Positions 33,453 to 47,299 of a DNA stretch of 64,000 bases are shown in pieces (positions within the stretch are counted from its first letter, which is position 1; every line of letters begins with the position of its first letter). The notes under the pieces are model-generated. The model searched no databases. It saw only the letters and a program-made list of their open reading frames with translations, and was not told the origin of the DNA. A program made the translations under genes and the position numbers. Source of the stretch: Aristolochia californica (Eukaryota; Streptophyta; Magnoliopsida; Piperales; Aristolochiaceae); NCBI GenBank assembly GCA_029961685.1, contig JARWKL010000008.1:10380981-10444980 (forward strand). The letters run 5' to 3'.

Positions 33453-34031
33453 GTGGAAACTGACCAAGAAGGTCCAGAGATTTCCCTTCATGCTATGACT
33501 GGTCTACGCAGTTTAAGCACAATGCAGGTTAAGGCCCAATTACATCATTTACAGTTACTGGTTTTAGTTGACTCGGGCAGTACACATAATTTCATCATTC
33601 AACAGGCGGCAGAACAACTTGGGTTAGTAGTACAACAACAGACTGGTCTTTCTGTATCAGTAGCCATTGGGGCTAAAATTACTATTGTAGGCATATCACC
33701 AGCCACACACTTTGATATTGAAGGATATGCATTTGTTGCAGATTTTTTGGTGATTCCACTATCAGGATTCGATTTGGTGCTAGGAATTAAATGGCTACAA
33801 TTATTGGGACCAATACTATGGGATTTCCAAGCTCTGACCATGTCTTTTATAGAGGACCAACATCAGATTATATTGCATGGCACACAAGCACCACTCACCT
33901 ACGCACTACAGGTTGCCCAGGTCCAGTCCATAAACACATGTAAGTTATCTCACTTACAGAATTTGAAGATATCTTTCAAGACCCTACTGCCTTACCGCCA
34001 CTTAGGCACAATGATCACCATATCCGTTTGA
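33453..34031 (+). pseudogene. Gypsy-A aspartic protease
   Basis: A 192-residue open stretch. The active site LVDSGSTHNFI lies near 33567-33600 and the flap and C-terminal part (VIPLSGFDLVLGIKWLQLLG) follow to about 33810. The end of the frame is shifted; the pre-RT text HIRLKMGTEPVVVRPYLYPH continues in another frame at about 34018-34080, with stops at 34081 and 34112. Confidence 0.88.
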
Positions 34032-35400
34032 AAATGGGTACCGAGCCGGTAGTGGTGCGTCCGTATCTTTACCCTCACTTATAGAAGGATGAGATTGAAA
34101 GGCAGTGCGAGTAGATGTTAGCACAGGGTATTATTCAGCCCAGCAGGTCTCCTTTTTCTTCACCGGTATTACTAGTCCGCAAGCATGCTAAGTCATGGAG
34201 GTTCTGTGTGGATTACCGACAACTCAATGCCCTTACTATTAAAGATAAATTTCATATTCCAGTGGTGGACAAACTGTTAGACGAGCTCCATGGAGCTATT
34301 GTTTTTACTAAACTCGATTTGAAATCTAGCTATCATCAAATCCGAGTTCATCCATCAGATGTGGAGAAAATAGCGTTCCGCATGCATCACGGCCATTTTG
34401 AATTCCTCGTAATGCCATTTGGTCTGTCAAATGCGCCTTCCACCTTCCAGGTCCTCATGAATGAGGTATTTTCCTCTCTCTTGAGAAAAAAATGTATTGG
34501 TATTTTTCGACATATTTTGGTCTATAGCAACAGCTGGGAAGAACATCTTCAGCACCTTCACCAGGTATTTTCTCTTATACGTCCACATCATTTGGTTTTA
34601 AATCGGTCAAAATGTTCTATGGGTCTCATCAGAAGTGGCATACTTGGGCCACGTTATTTTAGCAGCAGGGGTGAAGGTAGACCAGAGTAAGATACATGCG
34701 GTCACAGAGTGGCCTATTCCTACATCTATTACAGCCTTAAGAGGATTTTTGGGCCTAGCTGGATATTATAGAAAATTTATTCGTAGCTATGGCCAGCTTG
34801 CAGCTCCGCTCAACAATTTCCTGAAGAAAAATGCTTTTTCCTGGTCAGAGACAGCAGCTCATTCCTTTCAGCAATTGAAAGACGCCTTATCATCAGCCAC
34901 AATGTTGCAGCTCCCCGACTTTGAGGAGTCATTTGTAGTGGAATGTGATGCTTCGGGGGGCGGTATTGGCGCAGTGTTGCACCAACAGGGCCACCCGATT
35001 GCTTATTTTAGCTGTCAACTGGGCCAACACCACCACAAGTTGGTAGCTTATGAGAGGGAATTGATCGGATTGGTGAAAGCTATACAGCATTGGTGCCCTT
35101 ACCTATGGGGATGTTCTTTTTTGATTCGCACTGATCATTGAAGCCTCAAGTATCTTCTTGAGCAGCGTCTCACTACTTCACCACAACAGCATTGGTTAAG
35201 TAAGCTTATGGGGTTTGACTTTTCTGTCGAGTATAAACCGGGAAGTTTGAATGTCGGGGCTGATGCCTTATCTCGTCGGGACATTCCAGATCCGCAATTA
35301 AATGCCATCAGTCAGCCCAGAGCTCTCTTGTTGGATTCTATACGAGAAGAGGCACAACAGTACCCGGATATTATCTCCTTATGCTAGGACATCCAGCAGG
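34032..35400 (+). pseudogene. Gypsy-A RT-RNase H
   Basis: RT starts near 34115 ([61 protein letters not shown]). The catalytic position reads FRHILVYS where the family has FxDDILVYS, so both Asp are lost. A frameshift near 34640 leads to YLGHVILAAGVKVDQSKI. The RNase H part shows VVECDASGGGIGAVL (first Asp), AYERELIGLVKAIQHW (Glu) and LIRTDH (Asp), then a stop at 35139-35141 and a continued relic ending GADALSRRD near 35280. Confidence 0.92.
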
Positions 35401-36742
35401 GGACAATGACAAACCATTGGAGGGTTTAGGACAATGTCGTCCTCTACAAAAACAGAATTTTTCTACACCACACATCCCCTCTGATTAACAGCATTTTAGC
35501 CTCCTTCCATGACAGTACACATGAGGGCCGACAAAAAACATATTTTCGGATCAGTAGGGAATTTTATTGGAGGGGCATGAAGCGCAGTATAGCTGATTAT
35601 GTGGCGGCTTGTCAGACTTGTCAACGGAATAAAGCTGAAACATTAAGTCCAGCTGGGTTGCTTCAACCACTTCAGCTTCCGTCACAGGTCTGGTCTGATA
35701 TTTTTTTGGACTTCATAGATGGACTTCCCTCTTCGTCGGGTAAATCTGTTATCCTTGTAGTGGTGGATCGTTTCTCTAAATATGGGCATGTCATTCCTTT
35801 GGCGCATCCTTACACTGCAACTCAGGTAGCTCAACATTTTATGGATAACATTGTCCGCTTACATGGGATGCCTAATTCAATTACTAGTGATAGGGATGCC
35901 ATCTTTACAAGTACCTTCTGGAAAGAACTCTTCAAGTTATAGGGCACAACGTTAGCCTTTTCTTCAGCCTACCATCCGCAGACTGATGGTCAGACAGAGG
36001 TCGTCAACAGAACCATTGAAATGTATCTCCGCTGTTTCGTGGGGGACTCACCTAAGAGGTGGGTTAAATGGCTCGCCTGGGCTGAGTTCTGTTAAAACAC
36101 CTCCTACCACAGCGCACTCGGCACAACCCCATTCAAGGTGGTATATGGTAGAGAACCTCCACGTTTTTTAGCCTATGAACCAGGGGCATCTAAAGTCGCC
36201 ACTTTGGACCAAGCATTAGATGAAAGAGACACATTCATCACTGAGGTGCGCACTCATCTACAGGAGGCACAACATTCTATGAAAAAATATTATGACAAGA
36301 AGCACCGGGAAGTCTTCTTTTCGCCTGGAGATTATGTTTGGTTGCGTCTCCAACACTACAGGCAGCTGTCGTTGACAGCCTCCAAATGTCACAAGCTCTC
36401 TCCTAAATATTATGGTCCCTTTGAGGTGATGGACCGCATTGGGACAATGGCCTACAGATTGCAGCTTCCGCCAGAGGCCAGAATTCACAACGTCTTTCAT
36501 GTCTCACTATTAAAGGCCTTCCAAGGTGATTCGCCTTTGCTGCACACCCCGCTGCCCCCACTCCATGAGGGACGTGTACTTTCTACCCCGGCACAGGTAT
36601 TACAAACTCGCCGTATTCAGGGTGATTGGGAGATCTTAGTGCAATGGGCAGATGCTGACCCCAGTGACACGACATGGGAGCCATTAGCGGCATTTCGCAC
36701 CCTCTACCCATACTTTGAGCTTGAGGACAAGCTCTTTCTCCA
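35401..36742 (+). pseudogene. Gypsy-A integrase with chromodomain
   Basis: A relic HHCC region includes CQTCQRNKAE near 35612-35640. The core shows VVVDRFSKYGH (first Asp), NSITSDRDAIFTSTFW (second Asp) and [16 protein letters not shown] (Glu). In-frame stops lie at 35940 and 36095. The C-terminal open stretch 36138-36742 carries the GPF/Y-like module (YYGPFEVMDRIGTMAYRLQL) and a chromodomain (ILVQWADADPSDTTWEPLAA, then FELEDKLFLQ). The chromodomain would direct insertion to heterochromatin. Confidence 0.92.

Positions 36743-36779
<37 letters not shown>
36743..36779 (+). repeat. 37-bp poly-G tract at the PPT
   Basis: An uninterrupted run of 37 G, immediately before the LTR start TGATGTTATGG. 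The related Gypsy-B has only 7 G at the corresponding position (49753-49759, as C). It may be a true expansion, with G-quadruplex potential, or a sequencing or assembly artefact. Confidence 0.85.
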
Positions 36780-36780
<1 letters not shown>

Positions 36781-37231
36781 GATGTTATGGACTCCATAGC
36801 ATCACGAGTTATCCATAGGCATAGGAATTAAATTATGTCAATTTAATTTTCATGTAATTTCAATTCGGTTTGGTTTACTTTATTTGGTTTGGTTCACTTT
36901 GGGTTGGTTCAATGTAATGTGGCGTGAACCACTTGACCTATGGGTCATCTTTGTATTTTCGTCCTCAACCCTATTTAGGGGGACGTGAATGAGAAGAGAG
37001 GCAAGTATTGAGAAAATTATATTTTACAGGTCAGATTTTCCCTCAGAGGTCTAGGTCGGATTTCTCCCTTTGAGGTCCAAGGTTGAACTTCCTCCAAAGC
37101 TCCTTCGTTCTATTTGAGTTCCACCATTACTCGTTCAAGAAACAAAAATTCTCTTCCAACGTCAAGATCATCCATGGAGGGAAGAGAAGAAAGAAGGGTG
37201 ACTCGATCCATGGCAAGGGAAGAACCTAACA
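36780..37231 (+). repeat. 3' LTR of Gypsy-A
   Basis: 452 bp between TGATGTTATGGACTC and GAAGAACCTAACA, directly after the PPT. It contains a GGTTTGGTT-rich stretch near 36855-36920. Satellite DNA starts immediately after the final CA, at a different monomer position from the left side, so no target duplication can be read. Confidence 0.75.
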
Positions 37232-38243
37232 TAAAGTGATTTATCTATCAATCATTCATAATGAGCAATATTTTTTGTAAGAAATGACTTATGGATCAGA
37301 AGTCAACACTCAGTTAAAAATCCCCCGCCTCCTCCTTTTCCCAACCATTGCAAAACCTAATTTATAAAATGTAGAAAGAGTTTATAATCCCTAAAAATTA
37401 CAGACACTTTTAGGAATTATCTCTCTCTACATTTGTGCGTTTTCAATTTAGATGTATACTTTTTTCTTAAATGAAAACTTCATTTTTCACTTTTTCCTTT
37501 ATCTCGTAAACAAAAAGATAAGAAGGAAAACATATCACAACAAAACTAGAATTTTAGAGTTTATGCAAGGAAAAACTTTCGTACAACAACAAATGAAAGT
37601 AAAGAATATTTATTTGCACACCACAAATGAACACAAGTTTTGATATCCGAATTTGGGAAATTCCACTAGTACAACCATAATTGCTCTTAATTTTATAGGA
37701 AAGAGATTTCTAAATTGATGCTACACATGTTTTAAATATATATAGATGCATGCTTGAAACATGTTAAAGATGCAAATGACCTATGGATCCAAACCTCATT
37801 AAATTCTCAAGTGAACGTGCGGTGGGATATTTACCCGAGTCAAACAAGCCATTATTTTGCCCATTTACAAAAAGCTAACCTAACAATCATTGATGATTGT
37901 AAGTGATTTATCAGTCTTTCTCTACATTTGTGCGTTTCCATTTTAGATATATACTTTTTTCTTAAATCAAAACTTGAGTTTTCTGTTTTTCCTTTATCTC
38001 GTAAACAAAAAGATAACAAAGCAAATAGATCACAACAAAATAAATTTTTTTAGAGTTAATGTATGCAAAAAATTAAAAACAACAACAAATGTAAGTAAAG
38101 AAAATTTATTCACACACCACCAATGAACACAAAAGTTTTTATATCCAAGTTTGGGAAATTCCACTAGTTCAACCCGAATAACTTGGAATTTTATAAGAAA
38201 GTGATTTCTAAATTGATCCTACACATGTTTTAAATATGGATAT
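37232..38243 (+). repeat. Satellite block 3
   Basis: Starts mid-monomer (AAAGTGATTTATC). The anchor is at 37756. Near 37915 about 175 bp are missing, so that TTATCAGTC jumps to TTTCTCTACATTTG. It ends GGATAT at the TRIM insertion. Confidence 0.92.
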
Positions 38244-38691
38244 TGATGACTCCTGGATAGTTCCACATCGGTTAGGAAGGATGGTCTTGGATATAATATG
38301 AGTGGGTTTGAAAACCTCTCCCTTCGAGCAAGCTTTTTGGGTAGAGTTAGGTTGGTTCATATCCTTTTGTATCAGAGCCTTGCCTAGTCTGGTTGTATGT
38401 GGCTGGTCGATGGACCCATATGTTGGCTGCCTGCCAAGGCCCGTGCGGTGTGTAATATCAGTTGCCCATGCGGTGCGTAATATCTGCCGCCCATGCAGTG
38501 CGTAATATCCACACATGGGGATGCTGTTGCAATATCGGCATGTGGGCTTACGGTTTAAACGGGTCGGGTATGAAGAGTCTCGGTTAGGCCCACATCGGTT
38601 AGCTTGGACAGTCTTGCATGTTATAGGAGAGGGTTTGCAAACCTCTCCCTATGAGCTAGCTTTTGGGGCAGACTTCGGCAGGTTCATATTA
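38244..38691 (+). mobile_element. TRIM element 1
   Basis: 448 bp with 121-bp LTRs at 38244-38364 and 38571-38691 (TGATGACTCC... and TGAAGAGTCT..., ending TTCATATCC and TTCATATTA). The PBS-like TGTATCAGAGCC at 38368 has lost one G. The PPT-like GGGTCGGGTA precedes the second LTR. The target duplication GATAT is at 38239-38243 and 38692-38696. The internal region holds three GTGCGTAATAT-type repeats and no coding capacity. Confidence 0.9.
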
Positions 38692-41600
38692 GATATGCAT
38701 GCTTGAAACTTGTTAAAGATGCAAATGACCTATGGATCTAAACCTCCTTAAATTCTAAAGTGAACCTGCGGTGGGATATTTTCCTGAGTCAAACAAGCCA
38801 TTATTTTTCCCATTTACAAAAAGCTGACCTAACAATCATTGATAATTGTAAAGTGATTTATCGGTCAATCATGTGTAGCGGCTATATTTTTGTAAGAAAT
38901 GACTTATGAATTGGGAATCAACACTCAGTTAAAAGTCCCCCGCCTCCCCCTTTTCCCGACGAATGCAAAACCTAATATATAAAAGCTAGAAAGAATTTAA
39001 AATCCCTAAGAATTGTAGACACTTTTAGGAATTATCTCTCTCTACATTTTTGCATTTACATTTTTGATGTATAGTTTTCTCTTAAATCAAAACTTGAGTT
39101 TTCCCTTTTCCCTTTATCTCGTAAAAAAAAGATAAGAAGGCAAATAGATCAAAACAAAACGAAAATTTTAGAGTTTATGTATGCAAAAAATTTAAAACAA
39201 CAACAAATGTAAGTAAAGAAAATTTATTAACACACCACAAATGAACACAAAAGTTTTGATATCCAAGATTGGGAAATTCCACCTGTTCAACCCTAATAGC
39301 TTAGAATTTGATCAAAAAGAAATTTCACACTTGATCCTACACATGTTTTAAATATGGATATGCATGCTTGAAACATGTTAAAGATGCAAATGACCTATGG
39401 ATCCCAACCTCATTAAATTCTCATGTGAACATGCAGTGGGATATTTACCCGAATCAAATAAGCCATTATTTTTCCCATTTAAAAAAAGTTGACCTAAGAA
39501 TCTTTGATGATTGTAAAGCGATTTATCGGTCAATCATGCGTAATGGGGTATATTTTTTTAGGAATTGAGCTATGGATAGGGAGTCAACACTCAGTTAAAG
39601 ATCCCCTGCCTCCCCCTTTTCCAAACGATTCCAAAACCTAATATATAAAAACTAGAAAGAGTTTACATTCCCTAAAAATTACTGACACTTTTTGGAATTA
39701 TTTCTCTCTACATTTGTGCATTTCCATTTTAGATGTATAATTTTTTCTTAAATCAAAACTTGATTTTTCACTTTTCCCTTTATCTCATAAACAAAAAGAT
39801 AAGAAGGCAAAAAGATCACAACAAAACGAAAATATTAGAGTTTATGTATGCAAAAAATTTCAAACAACAACAAATGTAAGTAAAGAATATTTATTCATAC
39901 AACAGAAATGAACACAAAAGTTTTGATATCCAAGTTTGGGAAATTCCACCAATTCAACCCTAATAGCTTGGAATTTTATAAGAAAGAAATTTCGCAATTG
40001 ATCCAACTCATGTTTTAAAAATGGATATGAATGCTTGAAACATGTTAAAGATGCAAATGACCTATGGATCCAAACCTCATTAAATTCTCATGTGAACTCA
40101 AGTGGCATATTTACTCGAGTCAAATAAGCCATTATTTTGCCTATTTACAAAAAGCTGACCTAAAAATCATTGATGATTGTAAAGTTATTTATCGGTCAAT
40201 CGTGCGAAACTATCAATATTTTTTTATGAAACGACTTATGGATTGTGAGTCAACACTCAGTTAAAATTCCCTTCTTCCCCCTTTTCCCGATAATTGCAAA
40301 ACCTAATATATAAAAACTAGAAAGAGTTTACAATCCCTAAAAATTACAAACATTTTTTGGATTTATCTCTCTCTACATTTGTGCATTTTCATTTTAGATG
40401 TATAGTTTTTTCTTAAATCGAAGCTTGAGTTTTAACTTTTCCCTTTAACTCGAAAACAAAATGATATGAAGGCTAATAGATCACAAGAAAACGAAAATTT
40501 TAGAGTTTATGTTTGCAAAATATTTAAAACGACAACAAATGTAAGTGAAGAAAATTTATTGACACACAACAAATGAACACAAAAGTTATGATATCCAAGT
40601 TTGGGAAATTCCACTAGTTCAACGCTAATAGCTTCGAATTTTATTAGAAAGAGATTTCTAAATTGATCCTACACATGTTTTAAATATAGATATGCATGCT
40701 TAAAACATGTTAAAGATGCAAATGACCTATGGATCCAAACCTCATTAAATTCTCAATTGAACGTCCGGTGCGATGTTTACCCGAGTCAAACAAGCCAATA
40801 TTTTGCCCATATACGAAAAGCTGACTTAACAATCATTGATGATTGTAAAGTGAGTTATTGGTCAATCATGCGTTACAGGCTATATTTTTGTAAGAAATGA
40901 CTTATGGATTGGGAGTTAACACTTAGTTAAAAATCTCCCGCCTCCCCCTTTTACTGACGATTGCAAAACCTAATATATAAAAACTAGAAAGAGTTTACAA
41001 TCCCTAAAAATTGTAGCAGGCACTTTTCGGAATTATCTCTCTCTACATTTGTGCATTTCCATTTTAGATATATACTTTTTTCTTAAATCAAAATTTGGGT
41101 TTTCACTTTTTCCTTTATCTTGTAAACAAAAATATAAGAAGGCAAATAGATCACAACAATTTTCTTTTTTAGAGTTTATCTATGCAAAAAATTTAAAACA
41201 ACGACAAATGTAAGTAAAGAAAATTTATTCACACCCCACAAATGAACACAAAAATTTTGATATACAAATTTGGGAAATTCCACTAGTTCAACCATAATAG
41301 CTTTGCATTTTATAAGAAAGAGATTTCTAAATTGATCCTACACATGTTTTAAATATGGATATGCATGGTTTAAACATGTTAAAGATGCAAAAGACCTATG
41401 GATCCAAAAATCATTAAATTCTTATGTGAACGTGTGGTGGGATATTTACCCGAGTCAAAAAAAGCCATTATTATTATGCCCATTTACAAAAAGCTGACCT
41501 TACAATCATTGATGATTGCAAAGTGATTTACTTGTAAATCATGCATAAGAGGCTATATTTTTTTAACAAATGACTTCTGGATTTGGAGTCAGCACTCAGT

Positions 41601-42655
41601 TAAAAATCCTCCGCCTCCCCTTTTTCCCAACGATTGCAGAACCTTATATATAAAAACGAGAAAGAGTTTACAATCCCTAAAAATTATAGACACTTTTTGG
41701 AATAATCTCTCTCTACATTGTGCATTTCCATTTTAGATGTATACTTTTTTCTTAAATCAAAACTTGAGTTTTCACTTTTTCTTTTATCTCCTAAACAAAA
41801 AGATAAGCAGACAAATAGATCACAACAAAACAAAATTTTTAGAGTTTATGTATGCGAAAAGTTTAAAACAATGAAAAATGTAACAAAAGAAAATTTATTC
41901 ACACACCACAAATGAACTCAAAAGTTTTGATATCCAAGTTTGGGAAATTCCACTAGTTCAACACTAATAGCTTGGAATTTAATAAGAAAGACATTTCTAA
42001 ATTGATCCTACACATGTTTTAAATTTGGATATGCATGCTTGAAACATGTTAAAGATGCAAAAGACATATGGATCCAAAACTCATTAAATTCTCAAGTCAA
42101 ACAAGCCGTTATTTTGCCCATTTACAAAAAGCTGACTTAACAATCATTGATGATTGTAAAGTTATTTATTGGTCAATCATGCGTAACAGGTTATATTTTT
42201 GTAAGAAATGACTTATGGATTGGAAGTGAACACTTAGTTGAAAATCTCGCACTTCCCCTTTTCCCGACAATTGCAAAACCTAATATATAAAAAATAGAAA
42301 GAATTTACAATCCCTAAAAATTATAGACACTTTTTGGAATGATCTCTCTCTACATTTGTGCATTTCCATTTGAGATGTATAAACTTTTCTGAAATAAAAA
42401 ATTAATTTTTCACTTTTCCCTTTATCTTGTAAACAAAACGATAAGAAGGCAAATAGATAGCCAAAAATAATTTTTAGAGTTTATGTTTGCTAAAAATTCA
42501 AAACAAAAAAAAATGTAAGTAAAGAGATATTATTCACACACCATAAATGAACACTAAAATTTAGATATCCAAGTTTGGGTTCAACCCTAATAGCTTGGAA
42601 TCTTATAAGAAATCGATTTCTAAATTGATCCTACACATGTTTTAAATATGGATAT
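38692..42655 (+). repeat. Satellite block 4
   Basis: Six monomers with anchors at 38705, 39370, 40037, 40702, 41371 and 42041 (spacings 665-670 bp). The block spans almost exactly six monomer lengths between the two TRIMs. Confidence 0.94.
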
Positions 42656-43078
42656 TGATGAGTCCCGGTTAGTCCCACATTGTTAGCAAGAACGGTCTTG
42701 GATGTTTTATGAGAGGGTTTGCTAACATCTCCTTACAAGCTAGCTTTTGGGGCAGAGTTAGGCAGGTTCATATCATTTGGTATCAGAGCCTTGCCTTGTC
42801 TGGTTGTATGTGGCTGTTTGATGGACCCATACGCCGGTTACCTATCGTGGCCTGTACGGTGTGTAATATCCGTGGCCCATGGGGTGCATAATATCCGCAC
42901 GTGTGCGTGATGTACATAATATCTGTACATGGGCATGCAGTTTAAACGGGGCGGGTATGATGAGTCCCAATTAGTCTCACGTCGGTTAGCAAGGACGGTT
43001 TTAGGTGTTATATGAGAGGGTTTGCAATCCTCTCTCCACGAGTTAGCTTTTGGGGCAGAGTTAGGCATGTTCATATCA
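42656..43078 (+). mobile_element. TRIM element 2
   Basis: 423 bp with LTRs at 42656-42775 (120 bp) and 42958-43078 (121 bp), both TGATGAGTCCC...TTCATATCA. A perfect PBS TGGTATCAGAGCC is at 42778-42790 and the PPT AACGGGGCGGGTA lies before the second LTR. The target duplication GATAT is at 42651-42655 and 43079-43083. It sits at the same monomer position as TRIM 1, and the two first LTRs look only about 80% alike by eye. Confidence 0.93.
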
Positions 43079-46000
43079 GATATGTTTGTTTGAAACATGT
43101 TGATGATGCAAATGACCTATGGATCCAAACCTCATTAAATTTTAAAGTGAACGTGTGGTAGGATATTTACCTGAGTCAAACAAGCCATTATTTTTTCCAT
43201 TTACTAAAAGTTGACCGAACAATCATTGATGATTGTAAAGCGATTTATCGGTCAATCTTGCGTAACAGGCTATATTTTTGTAAGAAATGACTTATGGATT
43301 GGGAGTCAAAACTAAGTTAAAAATCCCTAAAAATTAAAGACACTTTTTGGAATTATCTATCTCCATATTTGTGCATTTCCATTTTAGATGTATACTTGTT
43401 TCTTAAATTAAAACTTGAGTTGTCACTTTTCCCTCTATCTTGTAAGCAAAAAGATAAGAAGGCAAATAGATCACAACTAAACGAAAATTTTAGATTTTAT
43501 GTATGCGAAAAATTTTAAACAATGACAAAATTAAGTAAAGAAATTTTTTTCACACACCACCAATGAACACAAAAGTTTTGATATCCAAGTTTTGGAAATT
43601 TCTCTAGTTCAACCCTAATATCTTGGAAGAGATTTCTAATTGATCCTACACACATTTTAAATCTGGATATGTATGATAGAAACATGTTAAAGATGCAAAT
43701 GACATATGGATCTGAACCTCATTAAATTCTCAAGTGAACGTGCGGTGGGATATTTACCAGAATCAAACAAACCATTATTTTGCCTATTTAATAAAAGCAG
43801 AACTAACAATCATTGATGATTGTAAAGTGATTTATCGGTCAATCATGTGTGAAGGGCTATATTTTTGTAAGAAATGACTTATGGATAGGGAGTCAACACT
43901 CAGTTAAAAATTCCCTGCCTCCCCCTTTTCCCGTCAATTAAAAAACCTAATATATAAAAAAAAAGAAAGAGTTTACAATCCCTAAAAATTACAGGCACTT
44001 TTTGGAATTATCTCTCTCTACATTGTGCACTTTCATTTTAGATATTTTCTTTTTTCTTTAATAGAAACTTGGGTTTTCACTTTTCCCTTTATCTTGTAAA
44101 CAAAAAGATAAGAAGGCAAATAGATCACAGCAAAATGAAAATTTTAGAGTTTATGTATGCAAAAAATTTAAAACAACAACAAATGTAAGTAAAGAAAATT
44201 TATTCACACACCACAAATGAACTCAACAGTTTTGATATCCAAGTTTGGGAAATTCCACTAGTTCAACACTAATAGCTTGGAATTTTATAAGAAAATTATT
44301 TCTAAATTGATCCTACACATGTTTTAAATATGGATACACATGCTTGAAACATGTTAAAGATGCAAATGACTTATGGATTTAATCCTCATTAAATTCTCAA
44401 TGAACGTGCGGTGGGATATTTACCCGAGTCAAACAAGCCATTATTTTGCCCATTTACAAAAAGTTGACCAAACTATCATTGATGATTGTAAAGTGATTTA
44501 TCAGTCGATCATGCCTAATGGGCTATATTTTTGTAAGAAATGACCTATGGATTGGGAGCCAACACTCAGTTAAAAATCCTCTGCCTCCCCTTTTCCTGAC
44601 GATTGCAAAAATAAATATATAAAAACTAGGAAGAGTTTACAATCCCTAAAAATTGTAGACACTTTTTGGAATTATCTCTCACTACATTTTTGCATTTCCA
44701 TTTTAGTTGTATACTTTTTTATAAATCAAAACATGAGTTTTCTCTTTTCCCTTTATCTAGTAAACAAAATCATAAGAAGGCAAATAGATCACAACAAAAC
44801 GAACATTTTAGAGTTTAAATATGCAAAACCTTTCAAACAAAACCAAATGTAAGTAAAGAAAATTTATTCACTCATCACTAATGAACACAAAATTTTTGAT
44901 ATCCAAGTTTTGGAAATTCCACTAGTTCAAAACCATTAGCTTGGAATTTTATAAGAAAGAGATTTCAAAATTGATCCTACACTTGTTTTAAATATGGATA
45001 TGCATGCTTGAAACATGTTAAAAATGCAAATGACCTATGGAACCAAACCTCATTAAATTCTCAAGTGAACGTTTTCTGGGATATTTACCCGAGTCAAACA
45101 AACTATTATTTTGCCCATTTACAAAAAGATGATCTATCAATCATTGATGATTGTAAAGTGATTTATCGGTCAATCATTCGTCATGGGCTATATTTTTGTA
45201 AGAAAAGACTTATGGTTATGGAGTCAACACTCAGTTAAATATCCCCCGCCTCCCCCTTTTCTTGAAGATTGCAAAACTAAATATATAAAAAGTAGAAAGA
45301 GTTTACAATCCCTAAAAACTACAGACACTTTTTGGAATTATCTCTCTCAACGTTTGTGATTTTCCATTTTAGAGGTATATTGTTCTCTTAAATCTAAAGT
45401 TGAGTTTTCACTTTTCTATTTATCTCATAAACAAAAAGATGAGAATGTAAATAGATCAAACAAAAACGAAAATTTTATAGTTTGTGTATGCAAAAAATTT
45501 AAAACAACAACAAATGTAAGTAAATAAAATTTATTCACACACCGCAAATGAAAACAAAAGTTTTGATATCCAAGTTTGGGAAATTCCACTAGTTCAACAC
45601 TAATAGGTTGGAATTTTATGTGAACTAGTTTTATAAATTGATCCTAAACATGTTTTAAATATGGATATGCAGGCTTGGAATGTGTTAAAGATGAAAATGT
45701 CCTATGGTTCCAAACCTCATTAAATTCTCAAGGGAACATGTGTTGGGATATTTACCCGAGTCAAACAAGCCATTATTATGCCCATTTTAAAAAAAAGCTG
45801 ACCTAACAATCATTGATGACTATAATGTGATTTATCAGCCAATCATGCGCAATGGTCTATATTTTTGTAAGAAATGACTTATGGATTGGAATTCAACACT
45901 AAGTTAAAAGTCCCCCGCCTCCCCCTTTTCCCGACGATTGCAAAACCTACTATATAAAAACTAGAAAGAGTTTACACTCCCTAAAAATAACAGACACTTT

Positions 46001-47299
46001 TTGGAATTTTCTCTCTTCATTTGTACATTTCCATTTTAGATGTATACTTTTTATTTAAATCAAAAGTTGACTTTTCACTTTTCCCTTAATTTTGTAAACA
46101 AAATGATAAGAAGGCAAATAGATCACAAAAAAACAAAAAAAATTCGAGCTTATGTATGCAAAAAATTTAAAATAAAAACAAATGTTAGTAAAGAAAATTT
46201 GTTCACACACCAAAAATGAACACAAAAGTTTTGATTTCCAAGTTTGGTAAATTTTACTAGTTCAACCCTAATAGCTTGGAATTTTATAAGAAAGAGATTT
46301 CTAAATTGATCCTACACATGTTTTAAATATGGGTATGCTTGCTTGAAACTTGGTAAAGATGCAAATGACTTATGGATCCAAACCTCATTAAATTCTCTAG
46401 TGAACGTGCAGTGGGATATTTACCCTGGTTAAACAAGCCATTATTTTGCCCATTTACAAAAAGCTGACCTAACAATCATTAATGATTTTAAAGTGATTTA
46501 TCGATCAATCATACGTAAAAGGCTATATTTTTTTTTAGAAATGACGTATGGATTGGGAGTCAACACTCAGTTAAAAATCCCGCACCTCCCCTTCTTCCCG
46601 ACTATTGCAAAACCTAATTTATAAAAACTAGAAGGAGTTTACAATCCCCAAAAATTATAGACACTTTTTGGAATTATCTCTCTCTATATTTGTGCTTTCC
46701 ATCTTAGATTTATTATTTTTTCTTAAATCTAAACTTGAATTTTCACTTTTCCCTTTATCTCGTAAACAAAAAGATGAGAAGCCAAATAGATCACAACAAA
46801 ACAAAAATTTTAGAGTTTATGTATGCAAAAAATCTAAAACTACAACAAATGTAAGTAAATAAAATTTATTCACACACCACAAATGAAAAAAAAAGTTTTG
46901 ATATCCAAGTTTGGGAAATTCCACTAGTTGAACCCTAATAGCATGGAATTTTATCAGAAAGAGTTTTACAAATTGATCCTGCACAAGTTTTAAATATGGA
47001 TATTCTTGCTTGTAACATGTTAAAGATGAAAATGACCTAGAGATCCAAACCTCATTAAATTCTCAAGTGAACGTGCGTTGGGATATTTACCTGAGTCAAC
47101 CAAGCCATTATTTTGCCAATTTAAAAAAACGTTGACCTAACAATTTTTTATGATTGTAAAATGAGTTATCAGCGAATCATGCGTAACGGTCTATATTTTT
47201 GTAAAAAATGACTTATGGATTAGCATTCAACACTCAGTTAAAAGTCCATGGTTATAAGTCCCCTTTCTCCCCCTTTCTCCCACTCAGTTAAGAGTTGAC

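Larger units (their letters stand above)
32975..37231 (+). mobile_element. Gypsy-A, 5'-truncated chromovirus
   Basis: Plus-strand Ty3/gypsy element: gag C-terminal half, protease, RT-RNase H, integrase with chromodomain, a poly-G tract and a 3' LTR. The 5' LTR, PBS and gag N-terminus are missing; the left end abuts a truncated LTR of another family. The domain order and the C-terminal chromodomain place it in the chromovirus group (Tekay/Reina-like; the clade is a guess). Confidence 0.9.
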
